64,000 nucleotides of DNA from Gemmatimonadota bacterium. Lineage in GTDB: Bacteria > Gemmatimonadota > Gemmatimonadetes > Gemmatimonadales > Gemmatimonadaceae. The stretch is taken from positions 434,001 through 498,000 of the forward strand of contig JAZKBK010000003.1 of NCBI GenBank assembly GCA_040388625.1. The letters run 5' to 3'. The position numbers and the translations under genes are program-made. The notes beneath the pieces are model-generated. The model saw nothing but the letters and a program-made list of their open reading frames with translations. It searched no databases and had not been told where the DNA came from. Positions 1-9,299 of this stretch are shown here, one piece after another (position 1 is the first letter of the stretch; each line of letters starts with the position of its first letter).

Positions 1-1
1 C

Positions 2-163
2 GCCTGGCTCGCTGCCGGAATTAACATGAGAGCAGCGGCAGAAACAAAGAGGGAGGATTTTCGCATGAGAAACGGTTTCGAGGAAAAAGATGATCGCGAG
101 GAGATCATCTCGGGGGCCATCCTGGTGCGCAGAAGAATACGCCCCGATGTCGCGACTCGTTGA
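2..163 (+). CDS. Possible 3' end of an upstream gene, or a short ORF
   Basis: An open frame enters from the window edge and stops at 161-163. The only part with a good initiation context is an ATG at 65, preceded by a purine-rich Shine-Dalgarno stretch (GGGAGGA) about eight bases upstream; it would give a charged 32-residue peptide. The frame has weaker GC bias at third codon positions than neighbouring genes, and I recognise no family. It may be the tail of a truncated gene, a real small peptide or chance. Confidence 0.2.
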   Translation, partial: AWLAAGINMRAAAETKREDFRMRNGFEEKDDREEIISGAILVRRRIRPDVATR

Positions 164-230
164 GTCTCTCCGCGCAACGCATTACCGCGCGGCCTTCCCC
201 ACGCGCATCAGTCGGACGCATATTCGACGC

Positions 231-1934
231 ATGACCTCACGGCGTGAATTTGTGGAGCAGGCGACCCTGTCTGCGCTCGGCCTGATGATGCCGATCCCTG
301 ATGTGTCGAGCACGACGCGGAAGTTATCCGTGCCGCAATCGCGCAATGGCTTCCTTGACCTGCTTCGCATGCCGGATCGCGTGATTGTCCAGACGACCAC
401 AGGCAATCAATCGCTTGATCACCACTCAGGCGAGAGCTGGACGGGCGACGCCGGCGTGGTCGTCACGACATCGATACGGACCGGGGCGCTTCACGTAGCG
501 CTTTCTGCGCCGTCGATCGCGATAAGACGATTGTATCTCCGCTGGCGCGGCGACATGGCCGGCACGCGTCTCATCATGGGTGACGCTTGGGAGCGCGCGT
601 ACGGCGATCTCGAGTGGCGTACGTGGATCCCCGATCGCGTCATGCCATGGTATTTCGCTACGCACGATGGCACACACACGAATACATATGGAGTTCGTAC
701 TGGCGCCAATGCATTCTGCTTCTGGCAGATCGACAGACATGGCATCAGCCTTTGCGCGGACGTGAGGAGCGGCGCTCTGGGCGTGCAGCTCGGTGAGCGC
801 ACTCTCGATGTCTGTGACATCGTCTGTCGCGCTGGTCGCGAGGGCGAGTCCGCGTTCGCGGCCGTGCATTCGTTCTGTCGCCAGATGTGTCCCGACCCGC
901 GGCTCCCGTCGCAACCGGTTTATGGAAGCAACGACTGGTACTGGGCGTACGGAAAGAACAGCGCCGATTCGGTGCGCGTCGATGCTAGGCACATCGTAGA
1001 GCTTTCACCCGCAGGGAAGAACCGGCCATTCGTCGTGATCGACGACGGATGGCAGCCAGGACGCGGAAAGGATGAGACCGGCGCCGGGACATGGGATCGT
1101 GGCAACGAAAAATTCCCGCACATGCCAGGCCTCACCGCCGACATCCGAAACATCGGCGCACGTGCCGGCGTGTGGATTCGTCCGCTGCAGCCGACGGCGG
1201 ACACTCCGGACAGCTGGCGCCTGGCGCGTACACGCACCGTGCTCGATCCAACTGTGCCAGAAGTCCGCCAGAAGATCACCGACGACATCGCACGGTTACG
1301 CGGATGGGGCTTCGAGCTGATCAAGCACGACTACACGACCTTCGACATCTTCGGTCGCTGGGGCTTCCAGATGGACACCGATCTCACGCGCGGCGAATGG
1401 AAATTCGCGTCCGGCACAGGCAGGACGACGGCGGAAGTGATAAATGATCTCTACGGAACCATCCGTGCAGCTGCCGGCGAGAGCCTCGTCATCGGATGCA
1501 ACACGGTGAGCCACCTGTCGGCCGGACACTTCGAGCTGTGCAGGATCGGCGACGATACCAGTGGCACCGACTGGGCACGCACGCGGAAGATGGGCGTGAA
1601 CTCGCTCGCCTTCCGCGGTGCTCAACATGACGCGTTCTACGCTGCCGACGCGGATTGCGTGGGCGTGACTAACGACATTCCGTGGACGTTCAATCGGCAG
1701 TGGCTCGACCTGCTTGCCCGGAGCGGCACGACGCTCTTCGTGTCGCTCGCGCCGGACGCACTCGGTGCCCAGCAGCGCGCGGATCTCCGCAATGCACTCG
1801 CACTCGCCGCAACACGCCAGCCGCGAGGCGAGCCGCTCGATTGGCAGCGTACCGTCTATCCCGAACAGTGGAGACTGGGGAACGAAGAACGCAGTTTCGA
1901 CTGGGTGAGCGCCGACGGCATCGGGCTGCCGTGA
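231..1934 (+). CDS. GH36/melibiase-like glycoside hydrolase, Tat-exported
   Basis: Probable retaining alpha-galactosidase-type glycosidase of the GH36/GH27 clan. The start at 231 was chosen because it places a twin-arginine signal (SRREFVEQA) at the N terminus, followed by a short hydrophobic stretch; the longer frame from 90 would bury it. The (beta/alpha)8 barrel shows the IDDGW strand near residue 270, the motif IKHDYTTFD near 363 whose Asp is the expected nucleophile, and a GDDTSGTDW stretch near 440 that may carry the acid/base residue. Length (567 aa) is somewhat short for GH36. The gene stands alone, convergent with the downstream antiporter. The clan is clear; exact substrate specificity cannot be read from the sequence. 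Confidence 0.75.
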   Translation: MTSRREFVEQATLSALGLMMPIPDVSSTTRKLSVPQSRNGFLDLLRMPDRVIVQTTTGNQSLDHHSGESWTGDAGVVVTTSIRTGALHVALSAPSIAIRRLYLRWRGDMAGTRLIMGDAWERAYGDLEWRTWIPDRVMPWYFATHDGTHTNTYGVRTGANAFCFWQIDRHGISLCADVRSGALGVQLGERTLDVCDIVCRAGREGESAFAAVHSFCRQMCPDPRLPSQPVYGSNDWYWAYGKNSADSVRVDARHIVELSPAGKNRPFVVIDDGWQPGRGKDETGAGTWDRGNEKFPHMPGLTADIRNIGARAGVWIRPLQPTADTPDSWRLARTRTVLDPTVPEVRQKITDDIARLRGWGFELIKHDYTTFDIFGRWGFQMDTDLTRGEWKFASGTGRTTAEVINDLYGTIRAAAGESLVIGCNTVSHLSAGHFELCRIGDDTSGTDWARTRKMGVNSLAFRGAQHDAFYAADADCVGVTNDIPWTFNRQWLDLLARSGTTLFVSLAPDALGAQQRADLRNALALAATRQPRGEPLDWQRTVYPEQWRLGNEERSFDWVSADGIGLP

Positions 1935-1974
1935 TCGGCGGCTCGGCACCGCCAACGTTTCTCCAGCGAACGAT

Positions 1975-3069
1975 CTAACCCGCGATCGGCGGCCCGAACC
2001 ACACGCTCGCGGCAATTATGAGATACAACCCGATCAACGCTGCGCCTTCGACGTAGTTCGACTCGCCGTCGAAGATGATCATCGCACCCAGAATCGCGGC
2101 CAGACCGAGCGCGGCGATGAGGAGCGTCGGGGCGACGAGCGTGAGAACGGGCCCGCCAAATACCATGCTGATGAGCACCAACACGGGGATGAGAAGCAGC
2201 GCAACCTGAAGGCTGCTGTTCAGGATCAGGCTCACCGCGAGGTCGGCCTCATTGCGCGCCGCCGCCGTTATGCCAACGACGTTCTCCACCGCATTGCCTG
2301 CTATCGCGACGATAACCAAACCAACGAACTCCTGCGAAAGGCCGAGGCTCGCCATGGCAGGTCTCAGGGCAGCGACGAACCAGTCGGAAACGAGAGCGGC
2401 GCCGACACCCGCTACTCCAAGTAGTACGATAGAAGCACTCAGTGGCCAACCATGCTCGTTGGCGCTATGATGCTTGCGTGATGGCCCGATACTGCCTCGA
2501 ATTGCCATCGGGATACTGCAGATAAAGACGATAAGCAGCACAACCGCCACGACAGTGCTGAGGTTGTCAGCGTGGCCAAAATCGGGAGCGCCTGGCTCGG
2601 TCGCCAACGTCGGTATGGCCAGCGAAGCGACCGAAAGCACCAGTAGCATCGCAGTCAGGCGAGTCGTGCCGGCGCTGAAATGCTGTGGTCCGTGACGGAC
2701 GCCGCCAACCACGAACGCCAACCCAAGAACGAGCAAGCTGTTGGCGAGAATGGAGCCGATCAGGGCCGTCTGCACCACCACCACGAGTCCTGCCCTGAGC
2801 GCGAAAATGCTGATGAACAGCTCCGGCAGATTCCCGAGCGCTGACTGGACCACTCCGGTCGCTCCCGGTCCGAGCCGCGTTCCAAGCTGCTCCGTCGCCA
2901 CGCTCACCACCGACGCCAGGCTTGCGAGCGCGATGGCCGTCATGATGAAAATGGCTATCTGATTGATGCCGGCGAGCCTGAGGAGCGCGCTGCCAACGGT
3001 CGCCACTATCGCAACCGACCCGATAATGAATGCCTTGCGGCCCGCGGTGGCGATGATCTGTGCAAGCAT
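1975..3069 (-). CDS. Ca2+/H+ antiporter, CAX (CaCA) family
   Basis: Inner-membrane cation/proton antiporter that would export Ca2+ against a proton gradient. The two inverted CaCA repeats are visible: GNLPEL at about residues 79-84 in the first half and GNAVEN at about 258-263 in the second, each carrying the conserved acidic residue on the transport path. Between them lie roughly ten hydrophobic segments and a polar loop (about 190-212). The start at 3069 (MLAQII) gives 364 residues, the usual length for bacterial CAX proteins; the longer frame to 3228 adds non-membrane sequence unlike the family. Monocistronic, with a 192-base divergent promoter region shared with the DUF305 gene. Confidence 0.88.
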   Translation of the reverse strand: MLAQIIATAGRKAFIIGSVAIVATVGSALLRLAGINQIAIFIMTAIALASLASVVSVATEQLGTRLGPGATGVVQSALGNLPELFISIFALRAGLVVVVQTALIGSILANSLLVLGLAFVVGGVRHGPQHFSAGTTRLTAMLLVLSVASLAIPTLATEPGAPDFGHADNLSTVVAVVLLIVFICSIPMAIRGSIGPSRKHHSANEHGWPLSASIVLLGVAGVGAALVSDWFVAALRPAMASLGLSQEFVGLVIVAIAGNAVENVVGITAAARNEADLAVSLILNSSLQVALLLIPVLVLISMVFGGPVLTLVAPTLLIAALGLAAILGAMIIFDGESNYVEGAALIGLYLIIAASVWFGPPIAG

Positions 3070-3261
3070 GAGTTGGAGGAGTCTGCCTTCTGTTCGCCAC
3101 GATGTCAAAGAAAAGCGTGTCGGTACGCGAACGCACGAGAGCTCGTAGAGGGAGCGTGCCGGAGTCGCAACGCCTTCCAAGTGGCTGGCGTACATTTGTA
3201 TGGATGGCCATACTTCTGAACGGGCCACCCCTCTTCGTCACACGCTCAGGTTCCAGATTCC

Positions 3262-3957
3262 GTGATGTTCATACCACGATGTAAGCACGCTGCAGCGTCA
3301 GTTACTGCCATGGCTCTGGTGGCAGTTTCCATTGGCGCTTCCGTGCAATTGCCTGCGCAAGGCGCGCAGAACGCTTCCTCGCACAACGCAGCAGCACCCC
3401 ACGATTACGTCCAGGCCGACGTCGACTTCGTGCAGGGCATGATCATCCATCATGCACAGGCCGTCGTGATGTCCGACTGGGCGGCCACGCACGGCGCACG
3501 GCCCAATCTGCAGATCCTCTGCAAGCGCATCGCTCTCTCGCAGCGCGACGAGATCACGATGATGCAGAGCTGGCTGGAGCAGCGCCATCTCGCGACGCCG
3601 GACCCGCTCGACATGCTGCATCCAACGCACGGCCCGATCCACGATCGGAGCGGAATGAACATGCCGGGCATGGACATGGGTGACCACATGATGATGATGG
3701 CCGGAATGCTCACACCCGCGGAGATGCGGCAGCTCGATTCCGCTCGCGGTCCGACATTCGATCATCTGTATCTCACCGGAATGATCAAGCATCACCAAGG
3801 CGCTCTCGACATGGTCGCCAAACTCTTCGCCACTCCAGGCGCGGGGCAACAGCCGGAGCTCTTCAGCTTCGCAACCGATGTCGATGCGGGCCAGCGCGCC
3901 GAGATGGCGCGAATGCAGGCCATGTTGAACACGCTCACCCCGAGTCAAACCAGATGA
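3262..3957 (+). CDS. DUF305 family exported protein, Met/His-rich
   Basis: Secreted DUF305 protein. A hydrophobic signal peptide covers about residues 8-33. The DUF305 hallmarks appear twice: MIIHHAQAVVMSDW with the His pair at 63-64, and MIKHHQGALDMV with the pair at 177-178, consistent with a four-helix fold having duplicated halves. Between them is a Met/Asp/His-rich stretch around residues 130-148, suggestive of soft-metal (copper or silver) binding as reported for some DUF305 proteins. Start is the GTG at 3262 or the ATG at 3265. The stop overlaps the next start (ATGA), so it is translationally coupled to the LVIVD-repeat gene. Metal binding is inference. Confidence 0.85.
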   Translation: MMFIPRCKHAAASVTAMALVAVSIGASVQLPAQGAQNASSHNAAAPHDYVQADVDFVQGMIIHHAQAVVMSDWAATHGARPNLQILCKRIALSQRDEITMMQSWLEQRHLATPDPLDMLHPTHGPIHDRSGMNMPGMDMGDHMMMMAGMLTPAEMRQLDSARGPTFDHLYLTGMIKHHQGALDMVAKLFATPGAGQQPELFSFATDVDAGQRAEMARMQAMLNTLTPSQTR

Positions 3958-5912
3958 CACAGAAGCAGGAATCGTTTCGTACCCGCGCCACGCTGCGGAC
4001 GCTGTTCTGCGCCGCCGCGTCGCTCGCGCTGGCCATGCCGGCGCACGCCCAATCCAACACCAACGACCCACGCGTCGGCCTCAAGCCAGGGCTGTACGAC
4101 GCAGGTGTAGCCTCGAAGGGTCTGACTCTCGTGGCGCACCGCAACAAACCGGAAGTATTCAAGCCCAACGCGCCGGGCGGCCTGACCTACGCGAACTCCG
4201 ACATGGCGTTCGGCGGCCACTATCTGTACCAGGGAAATTTCAGCGGCTTCCAGATCTGGGACATCGCCAACCCCCTCCAGCCCAAGATCACCGAGGCGTA
4301 CGCGTGCTTCACCGAGCAGGGTGACGTTTCCATCTACGGCCACCTTCTCTTCGTCTCTGCAGAGAATACGGGGAATCGGCTCGACTGCGGCAGTCAGGGA
4401 ATCAAGGACAGCGTGAGCAAGGAGCGGATGCTCGGCATTCGCATCTTCGACATCGCCGACCCGATGCATCCCAAGCAGGTTGCCGACGTTCAGACATGCC
4501 GCGGCTCGCATACGCACACGCTCGTACCGGATCCGATCGACAAGTCGGTCGTCTACGTGTACGTGTCCGGACTCGCGCGCGTGCGATCCAAAAGTGAGAT
4601 GGCAAGCTGCGAGAATGGCGGCATCGACGATCCGAACAGCGCTCAGTTCCGACTCGAAGTGATTCGAGTTCCGCTCGCGCATCCGGAGCAGTCCAAGATC
4701 GTCAGCACTGCCCGCATCTTCAACGACCTCACGGCTCCTCCGACGCACGGTGTTGCAATCGCCGACACAGCCAACGGCGCCGCGGTGAAGGCGGCACGTG
4801 GCTTCCTCGGACGGCTCGGGCTTCCGGCGACGGCGACCGCTGCCGATTCGGATCACGCCGCGCAACTGCTGGTGGAGATACAGGAGCATCGCGACGACAC
4901 TGCGCGCACTCGCGGCGCAATCGACTCGCTCGAGAAGCTGGGTGTACACGTCCGTGGAATGATGGGAGGTGGTCAGGCACGCGGTGGTCCGTCACAGTGC
5001 CATGACATCACGGTGTATCCGAGTGCAGGGCTCGCTGCTGGCGCGTGCTCGGGATACGGACTCCTGCTCGACATCAAGGATCCGACCCACCCTGTCCGCA
5101 TACAGGCAGTGGCAGATTCCAACTTCTCGTTCTGGCACTCGGCGACCTTCAACAACGACGCCACGAGCCTGCTTTACACCGACGAGTGGGGCGGTGGCAC
5201 GCAGCCCAAGTGCCGCGCAACCGATCCGATCGACTGGGGTGCGGACGCGATCTTCACACTTCGCAACCGGAAGCTCAATCACGTCGGCTACTTCAAGATG
5301 CCAGCCGCACAGACCTCTACCGAGAACTGTGTTGCACACAACGGCGGACTGATCCCCGTACCGGGCCGCGACATCATGGTGCAGGGATGGTATCAGGGTG
5401 GTGTGTCGGTGTTCGACTTCACCAATCCTGCGCACCCCAAGGAGATTGCGTACTTCGATCGCGGCCCGATCGACGCATCCAAGCTGGTGATCGGCGGATA
5501 CTGGGCTGGTTACTACTACAACGGATACATCTACGGCTCGGAGATCGCACGCGGACTCGACGTGTTCAAGTTGACGCCGACCGCCGACCTCACGCAGAAC
5601 GAGATCGATGCCGCGAATCTCGTGCGGTTCGACCGCCTGAACCCACAGAGTCAGCCCAGGCTGGTGTGGCCTGCTGCATTCCCGGTCGCCCGCGCATACG
5701 TCGATCAGCTCGTGCGTGACAACGGACTACCCGCAGCGCGCACGACGGCAATCATGACGGCGCTCAAGAGCGCTGAGCGGATGAGCGGTGCGAAGCGCGC
5801 TGCTGCACTGATGACGCTCGCTGGAGAGCTCGATCACGACGCATCTGGCGCGAGCGATGCAACTCGCGTTCATGCACTCGCGGCAGTGGTCAAGCAACTG
5901 GAAGCCAAGTAG
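3954..5912 (+). CDS. LVIVD-repeat beta-propeller exported protein
   Basis: Large exported protein (652 aa) with a signal peptide ending near AHAQ (about residue 33). It contains repeated blade-like units of the LVIVD class, such as YQGNFSGFQIWDIANP, GIRIFDIADPMHPKQV, GLLLDIKDPTHPVRI and GVSVFDFTNPAHPKEI, which predicts a beta-propeller. The C-terminal 120 residues are helical and Ala-rich and do not belong to the propeller. The start overlaps the DUF305 stop, and a strong terminator follows the stop, so the two genes form a closed operon. No catalytic motif is recognised; a periplasmic or surface binding role is inferred. Confidence 0.8.
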   Translation: MTQKQESFRTRATLRTLFCAAASLALAMPAHAQSNTNDPRVGLKPGLYDAGVASKGLTLVAHRNKPEVFKPNAPGGLTYANSDMAFGGHYLYQGNFSGFQIWDIANPLQPKITEAYACFTEQGDVSIYGHLLFVSAENTGNRLDCGSQGIKDSVSKERMLGIRIFDIADPMHPKQVADVQTCRGSHTHTLVPDPIDKSVVYVYVSGLARVRSKSEMASCENGGIDDPNSAQFRLEVIRVPLAHPEQSKIVSTARIFNDLTAPPTHGVAIADTANGAAVKAARGFLGRLGLPATATAADSDHAAQLLVEIQEHRDDTARTRGAIDSLEKLGVHVRGMMGGGQARGGPSQCHDITVYPSAGLAAGACSGYGLLLDIKDPTHPVRIQAVADSNFSFWHSATFNNDATSLLYTDEWGGGTQPKCRATDPIDWGADAIFTLRNRKLNHVGYFKMPAAQTSTENCVAHNGGLIPVPGRDIMVQGWYQGGVSVFDFTNPAHPKEIAYFDRGPIDASKLVIGGYWAGYYYNGYIYGSEIARGLDVFKLTPTADLTQNEIDAANLVRFDRLNPQSQPRLVWPAAFPVARAYVDQLVRDNGLPAARTTAIMTALKSAERMSGAKRAAALMTLAGELDHDASGASDATRVHALAAVVKQLEAK

Positions 5913-5948
5913 CTCCACACCCGGCCCAAGTTGGCCGATCCTGATGTG

Positions 5949-5980
5949 AAAACGGGCGCGCCGAAAGGCGCGCCCGTTTT
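5949..5980 (+). terminator. Rho-independent terminator after the DUF305-LVIVD operon
   Basis: A perfect 14-bp inverted repeat (arms 5949-5962 and 5967-5980) with a GAAA tetraloop. The GC core is flanked by an A tract on the left and T tract on the right, so it can terminate in both directions: the plus-strand LVIVD operon and, less directly, the minus-strand DinB gene whose stop is at 6055. Confidence 0.93.
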
Positions 5981-6054
5981 GCATTTGTACATTCCACGCC
6001 GTGCAGTGACTCACGGCAGTCCTCACAACGACTGTCCCTCGCCGCGATCGCCCG

Positions 6055-6534
6055 TTAGCGCTCGTAGAACGGCGGTGGCTCTATCCCGAGTGAGCGAAGA
6101 TAGACGTAGCCCTGACCACGATGATGAATCTCATTGTCGATAGCGTACAGAAACATCGCGTAGCCTGCCATCTTCCATTGACCGAAGGCTGTATCGACCT
6201 CCTGAAAACGATGTGGCGGAATATCGGGCCACAGGCGATCGATGTCCGCCGTCGCGCTATCCCAGAGACTCAACAGCTCCGCCTTTGTAGTAGGATTCGG
6301 CGGATCGTACGATGTCCATTCGCCCGTGATCTCCCCGCGGAGAATGGGCACAGCCATCTTGATCACCTCCATTGCGAGCGACGAGAACGGTCGCATCCCG
6401 CCAATGGAGTACGTAAACAGCGACTCATCAGGAAACGCCTCGATCATGCGGCGTGTAAGTCTGCGATGCCCCTGCCAGTCTTCCAGGAGTTGTTCCGGAG
6501 TAATCACGATACTGGTGCTGGACGATGATGCCAT
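6055..6534 (-). CDS. DinB-like four-helix metal-binding protein
   Basis: Small cytoplasmic protein of the DinB/YfiT superfamily (159 aa, normal length). The family's helix pattern is present, and the last metal-binding helix is recognisable as DNEIHHRGQGYVYLR near the C terminus, where the first His of HHRGQ is the typical ligand. The start at 6534 is supported by an ACGAGG element six bases upstream in the mRNA; the open frame extending to 6855 overlaps the next gene and is not used. Many members are thiol-dependent metal transferases or have unknown roles; the specific function is not predictable here. Confidence 0.82.
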   Translation of the reverse strand: MASSSSTSIVITPEQLLEDWQGHRRLTRRMIEAFPDESLFTYSIGGMRPFSSLAMEVIKMAVPILRGEITGEWTSYDPPNPTTKAELLSLWDSATADIDRLWPDIPPHRFQEVDTAFGQWKMAGYAMFLYAIDNEIHHRGQGYVYLRSLGIEPPPFYER

Positions 6535-6611
6535 GGTAGCCTCGTGCTGAGGGAAAGTGACGATCCAATAAGTTAGACGCGCAGATTCCATCGCGCCACG
6601 ACTGATCCCGC

Positions 6612-7490
6612 TCACACCGCGACTACGCGACGCCTGTTGACGACGTAGATGCCCGCAAGCACCAGCACTCCGCCAATTATCTGACTCGCGCTCAGTGGCT
6701 CGCCAAGCAATGGGATTGCGAGCAGCGCTGTCAACGGAGCCTGGCCAAGCAACCCGACAGATGTAACAGTAGCAGGCAGATGACCCAGGGCATAAGTGAT
6801 GGCGAGATATCCACCAACCTGCGACACGACCCCGAGGCCGATCAGCGACAACCACGCATGGGTCGAATATCCCGACAACGGCACGCGTAACAACAGACAG
6901 AGAATGAGTAACACGGCGCTACTTGCCGCAACGGCAAGCGTGGTGAGCGTCAATGTATCGATCTCGGATCGAACTCTGCCGATCGTGAGCAGGTACGCAG
7001 CGAAGAATACCGAGGCCGTGATGGCCATGACATCACCCGAGCCGAACGCTGCCGGCGTCAACGCATCACTCCCGATTATGCACGCGCTTCCAACCAGTGC
7101 GAGCGCCAATCCGATCCAGAAAATAGCCGCTGGCCGCTTGCGGAAGACCACCCAGCTTCCGAGTCCAACCAGGATCGGCGCGTTGTTGCCAAGCAGCGTG
7201 GCGTTCGCGGCCGATGTATTCATCACAGCCGAATTGAATAGCGCGAGATCTATGGCGAAGAACACGCCCGCAAGTACACCCAGCACCGCAGGACGAGCTG
7301 CCAGTGACCTGCGCCGTCCACGCCACAACCAGGCCGGCACGAGCACGATGGTAGCGACAAGTGCGCGGTAGAATGCGGATGCGGGGCCAGACACCCCTGC
7401 CCACCTGACGAACAGAGCAGACCACGCGATGCAGACGACGCCGATGCCGAGTGCGAGATACGCTGCCCAACCGCGCCTCGGCACAGTCAT
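6612..7490 (-). CDS. EamA (DMT superfamily) membrane permease
   Basis: Ten-helix drug/metabolite transporter family permease of 292 residues. The two EamA repeats of about five hydrophobic segments each are seen, with the second half including GYLAITYALGHLPATVTSVGL and a last helix ending in a basic cytoplasmic tail (NRRRVVAV). Start is ATG 7490; the stop lies 77 bases upstream of the dinB-like start. Substrate cannot be inferred. Transcribed in the same direction as the six-gene MoxR operon upstream (23-base gap), so it may be read through from it. Confidence 0.85.
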   Translation of the reverse strand: MTVPRRGWAAYLALGIGVVCIAWSALFVRWAGVSGPASAFYRALVATIVLVPAWLWRGRRRSLAARPAVLGVLAGVFFAIDLALFNSAVMNTSAANATLLGNNAPILVGLGSWVVFRKRPAAIFWIGLALALVGSACIIGSDALTPAAFGSGDVMAITASVFFAAYLLTIGRVRSEIDTLTLTTLAVAASSAVLLILCLLLRVPLSGYSTHAWLSLIGLGVVSQVGGYLAITYALGHLPATVTSVGLLGQAPLTALLAIPLLGEPLSASQIIGGVLVLAGIYVVNRRRVVAV

Positions 7491-7513
7491 ACCGTGAGCC
7501 GTTGAGACTGTCG

Positions 7514-8704
7514 TTACTTCGCTCCGCGCAGCCTGCGTGAGGCCAACTCCAGCAACAGCGAGATGAGCAGGATTCCGAACAACACGCTCGATGGCACCTC
7601 GCTCTGCATCGGCGACGCTGCATCCGGCGACCCTGAGCGCGCGCCCAGCCGGTCCACCATGTCTGCGAGCGGTGCCGGATCACTGGCCGAGTCCGCGGCA
7701 ACGGCGACGCGTGGTGCATATGCAACCGTCGCGACAGCCCGCGCGAGCCACGCACGGTGCGCTGCAACCGGATCCGATACGGAATCATCGCCGGACATAC
7801 GTTGGCGCCACAGGTCCTTGTATCCTACGCGGATCACTCGTCCCGCACCAACGCGAGAGGCGCGGACGTCACCGTCTGGTCTGTGCTCCAGTACAACGGA
7901 CGTCGCACCAGTTGGGCCAACCGTACTCGCATCATGCAATGTGATGAGTCCTCCACCACTTCGCACGAACGCGCTCGCACCTCGCGATACGAGCGCGGCA
8001 GTGCTGTCCACGGCAATGATCGCTGCATAGCGCGACGTATCGGGAGCCACCGGCCCGCCCTCACGCACATCCACACCAGGTGCGACGTGAGTCACGGCAT
8101 CGATCTTCCATCCACGCTCAGCCAGCGCGGCGATGGTGAATTTGGTCTCCCAGCTGGCTGCACCTTCGACGAGCAACCGCTTGAGAACAGCCGTGTCGGG
8201 AGCGCTGGCCCATGCATGCGCGCCGCTGACCGAGACTCCCGCACGATTGGTGGTGCCGGGTATCTCCACCCTGATGCCGTCGCCGCCTGCCTTCGCACTA
8301 TCCAGCACGCCCACCGCATCTCTCACCACCACCATGCTGTCCCGCGGTGCCGACGCGGATAACTCGTACACACCCGATGGGTCGGCCATCTGGGAGAGTG
8401 TGAGCGCGAGCGGAGTTATGCGTGCCGAATTCCATGTGACCTTGGTGCCAGCACGCTCGATGGCCGCGAGCCAGTCGCGCTGGTCACGTGGAAGTACTGA
8501 ATCGAGCGCCAGATGCAGCTGTGCGGGGGCGGCAAGGCTCCATCTCGGCAACGATGCTGCAATATTTCCCTGCCCCGCATTCTCGATGTGTCGAGAGCGT
8601 GATGATGGTCCCCAAGCGCGCATGAGAATCACGACCAGCAATGCAAGACTGATCACGCGAAGCGCCCACTCCCCTACGCGGCGCGCGCTAACGGGTGAGG
8701 GCAT
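7514..8704 (-). CDS. Membrane-anchored protein of the MoxR-DUF58-DUF4159 operon
   Basis: Last gene of the six-gene operon. An N-terminal membrane segment (about residues 16-29) and a C-terminal one (VLFGILLISLLLELA) bracket a large Ala/Val/Asp-rich domain that contains a region resembling the class-I glutamine amidotransferase-like fold often attached to BatA-type proteins (strand AAIIAVDSTAAL, then GGGLITLHD). No catalytic Cys-His pair is apparent, so a structural or sensing role is likelier than catalysis. Its start overlaps the DUF4159 gene by 17 bases. I do not recognise a named family; the placement in this operon is the best clue. Confidence 0.7.
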   Translation of the reverse strand: MPSPVSARRVGEWALRVISLALLVVILMRAWGPSSRSRHIENAGQGNIAASLPRWSLAAPAQLHLALDSVLPRDQRDWLAAIERAGTKVTWNSARITPLALTLSQMADPSGVYELSASAPRDSMVVVRDAVGVLDSAKAGGDGIRVEIPGTTNRAGVSVSGAHAWASAPDTAVLKRLLVEGAASWETKFTIAALAERGWKIDAVTHVAPGVDVREGGPVAPDTSRYAAIIAVDSTAALVSRGASAFVRSGGGLITLHDASTVGPTGATSVVLEHRPDGDVRASRVGAGRVIRVGYKDLWRQRMSGDDSVSDPVAAHRAWLARAVATVAYAPRVAVAADSASDPAPLADMVDRLGARSGSPDAASPMQSEVPSSVLFGILLISLLLELASRRLRGAK

Positions 8705-9299
8705 ACACGATGATGTTGACGCCGAACCTGGTATTGTCGACAGCGTTGAAACGCTTGCTCTCAGGATGGTAGTTCCATTCGGAGCTATAATCCTTGCTGC
8801 TGTAAAGAAGCGCGATCTGACCGTCGCGCATCACACCCTGGAGATTCTTGTGCACGAGGTTGTCGCCCCAGCCATTCAGCTCCTGGCTCGTAGTGGGCGG
8901 CCCGTCGGCGAACTTGAAGAAGGAGTGGTACAGCTCGTGATCGTTGGGAATGTCGACCGGCTTTGAAAGCGCAATCGTTATCTCTTCCATCGCGGTTTTG
9001 TGAAACACTCCGTCGATATCGTGGTTATGGTCATCCACGAAGATCATACCGCCGCGATCTGTCAACTTTCTGATATTGCGGCGCTCGGCTGCCGAGAATC
9101 GCACCGGTAGATGACCGGTGATGTAAACGAGCGGATAATCCAGGATCGCATCCGATGCGAGCGCGACATTCACGCCGCTCGGTGCAACCGCAATGCTCGT
9201 GTACTGCGCGACCGAGTCGATGAGATTGGCCGGAACGAGTGGCGCCGAGTCCCAATCGCCGGAGTCGTACTGACCAGTGCAGAAGACGAATCTGGTCAT
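8688..9299 (-). CDS. DUF4159 domain protein
   Basis: Protein of 203 residues matching the DUF4159 pattern: an opening strand with WDSAPLVPANLIDSV, PLVYITGHLPVRFSAAE, GGMIFVDDHNHD and the closing LYSSKDYSSEWNY block. DUF4159 has a Rossmann-like, glutamine-amidotransferase-like fold and is normally linked to MoxR/DUF58/BatA genes, as here. The ATG at 9299 overlaps the upstream stop as ATGA, so it is translationally coupled; the longer frame to 9788 is a shadow of the upstream gene. Likely cytoplasmic or peripheral: no signal peptide or membrane helix. Confidence 0.83.
   Translation of the reverse strand: MTRFVFCTGQYDSGDWDSAPLVPANLIDSVAQYTSIAVAPSGVNVALASDAILDYPLVYITGHLPVRFSAAERRNIRKLTDRGGMIFVDDHNHDIDGVFHKTAMEEITIALSKPVDIPNDHELYHSFFKFADGPPTTSQELNGWGDNLVHKNLQGVMRDGQIALLYSSKDYSSEWNYHPESKRFNAVDNTRFGVNIIVYALTR

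Noticed and set aside
426..2015. Long minus-strand frames opposite the glycosidase
   Set aside because: They are antisense shadows with no family match, while the plus strand encodes a coherent glycosidase.
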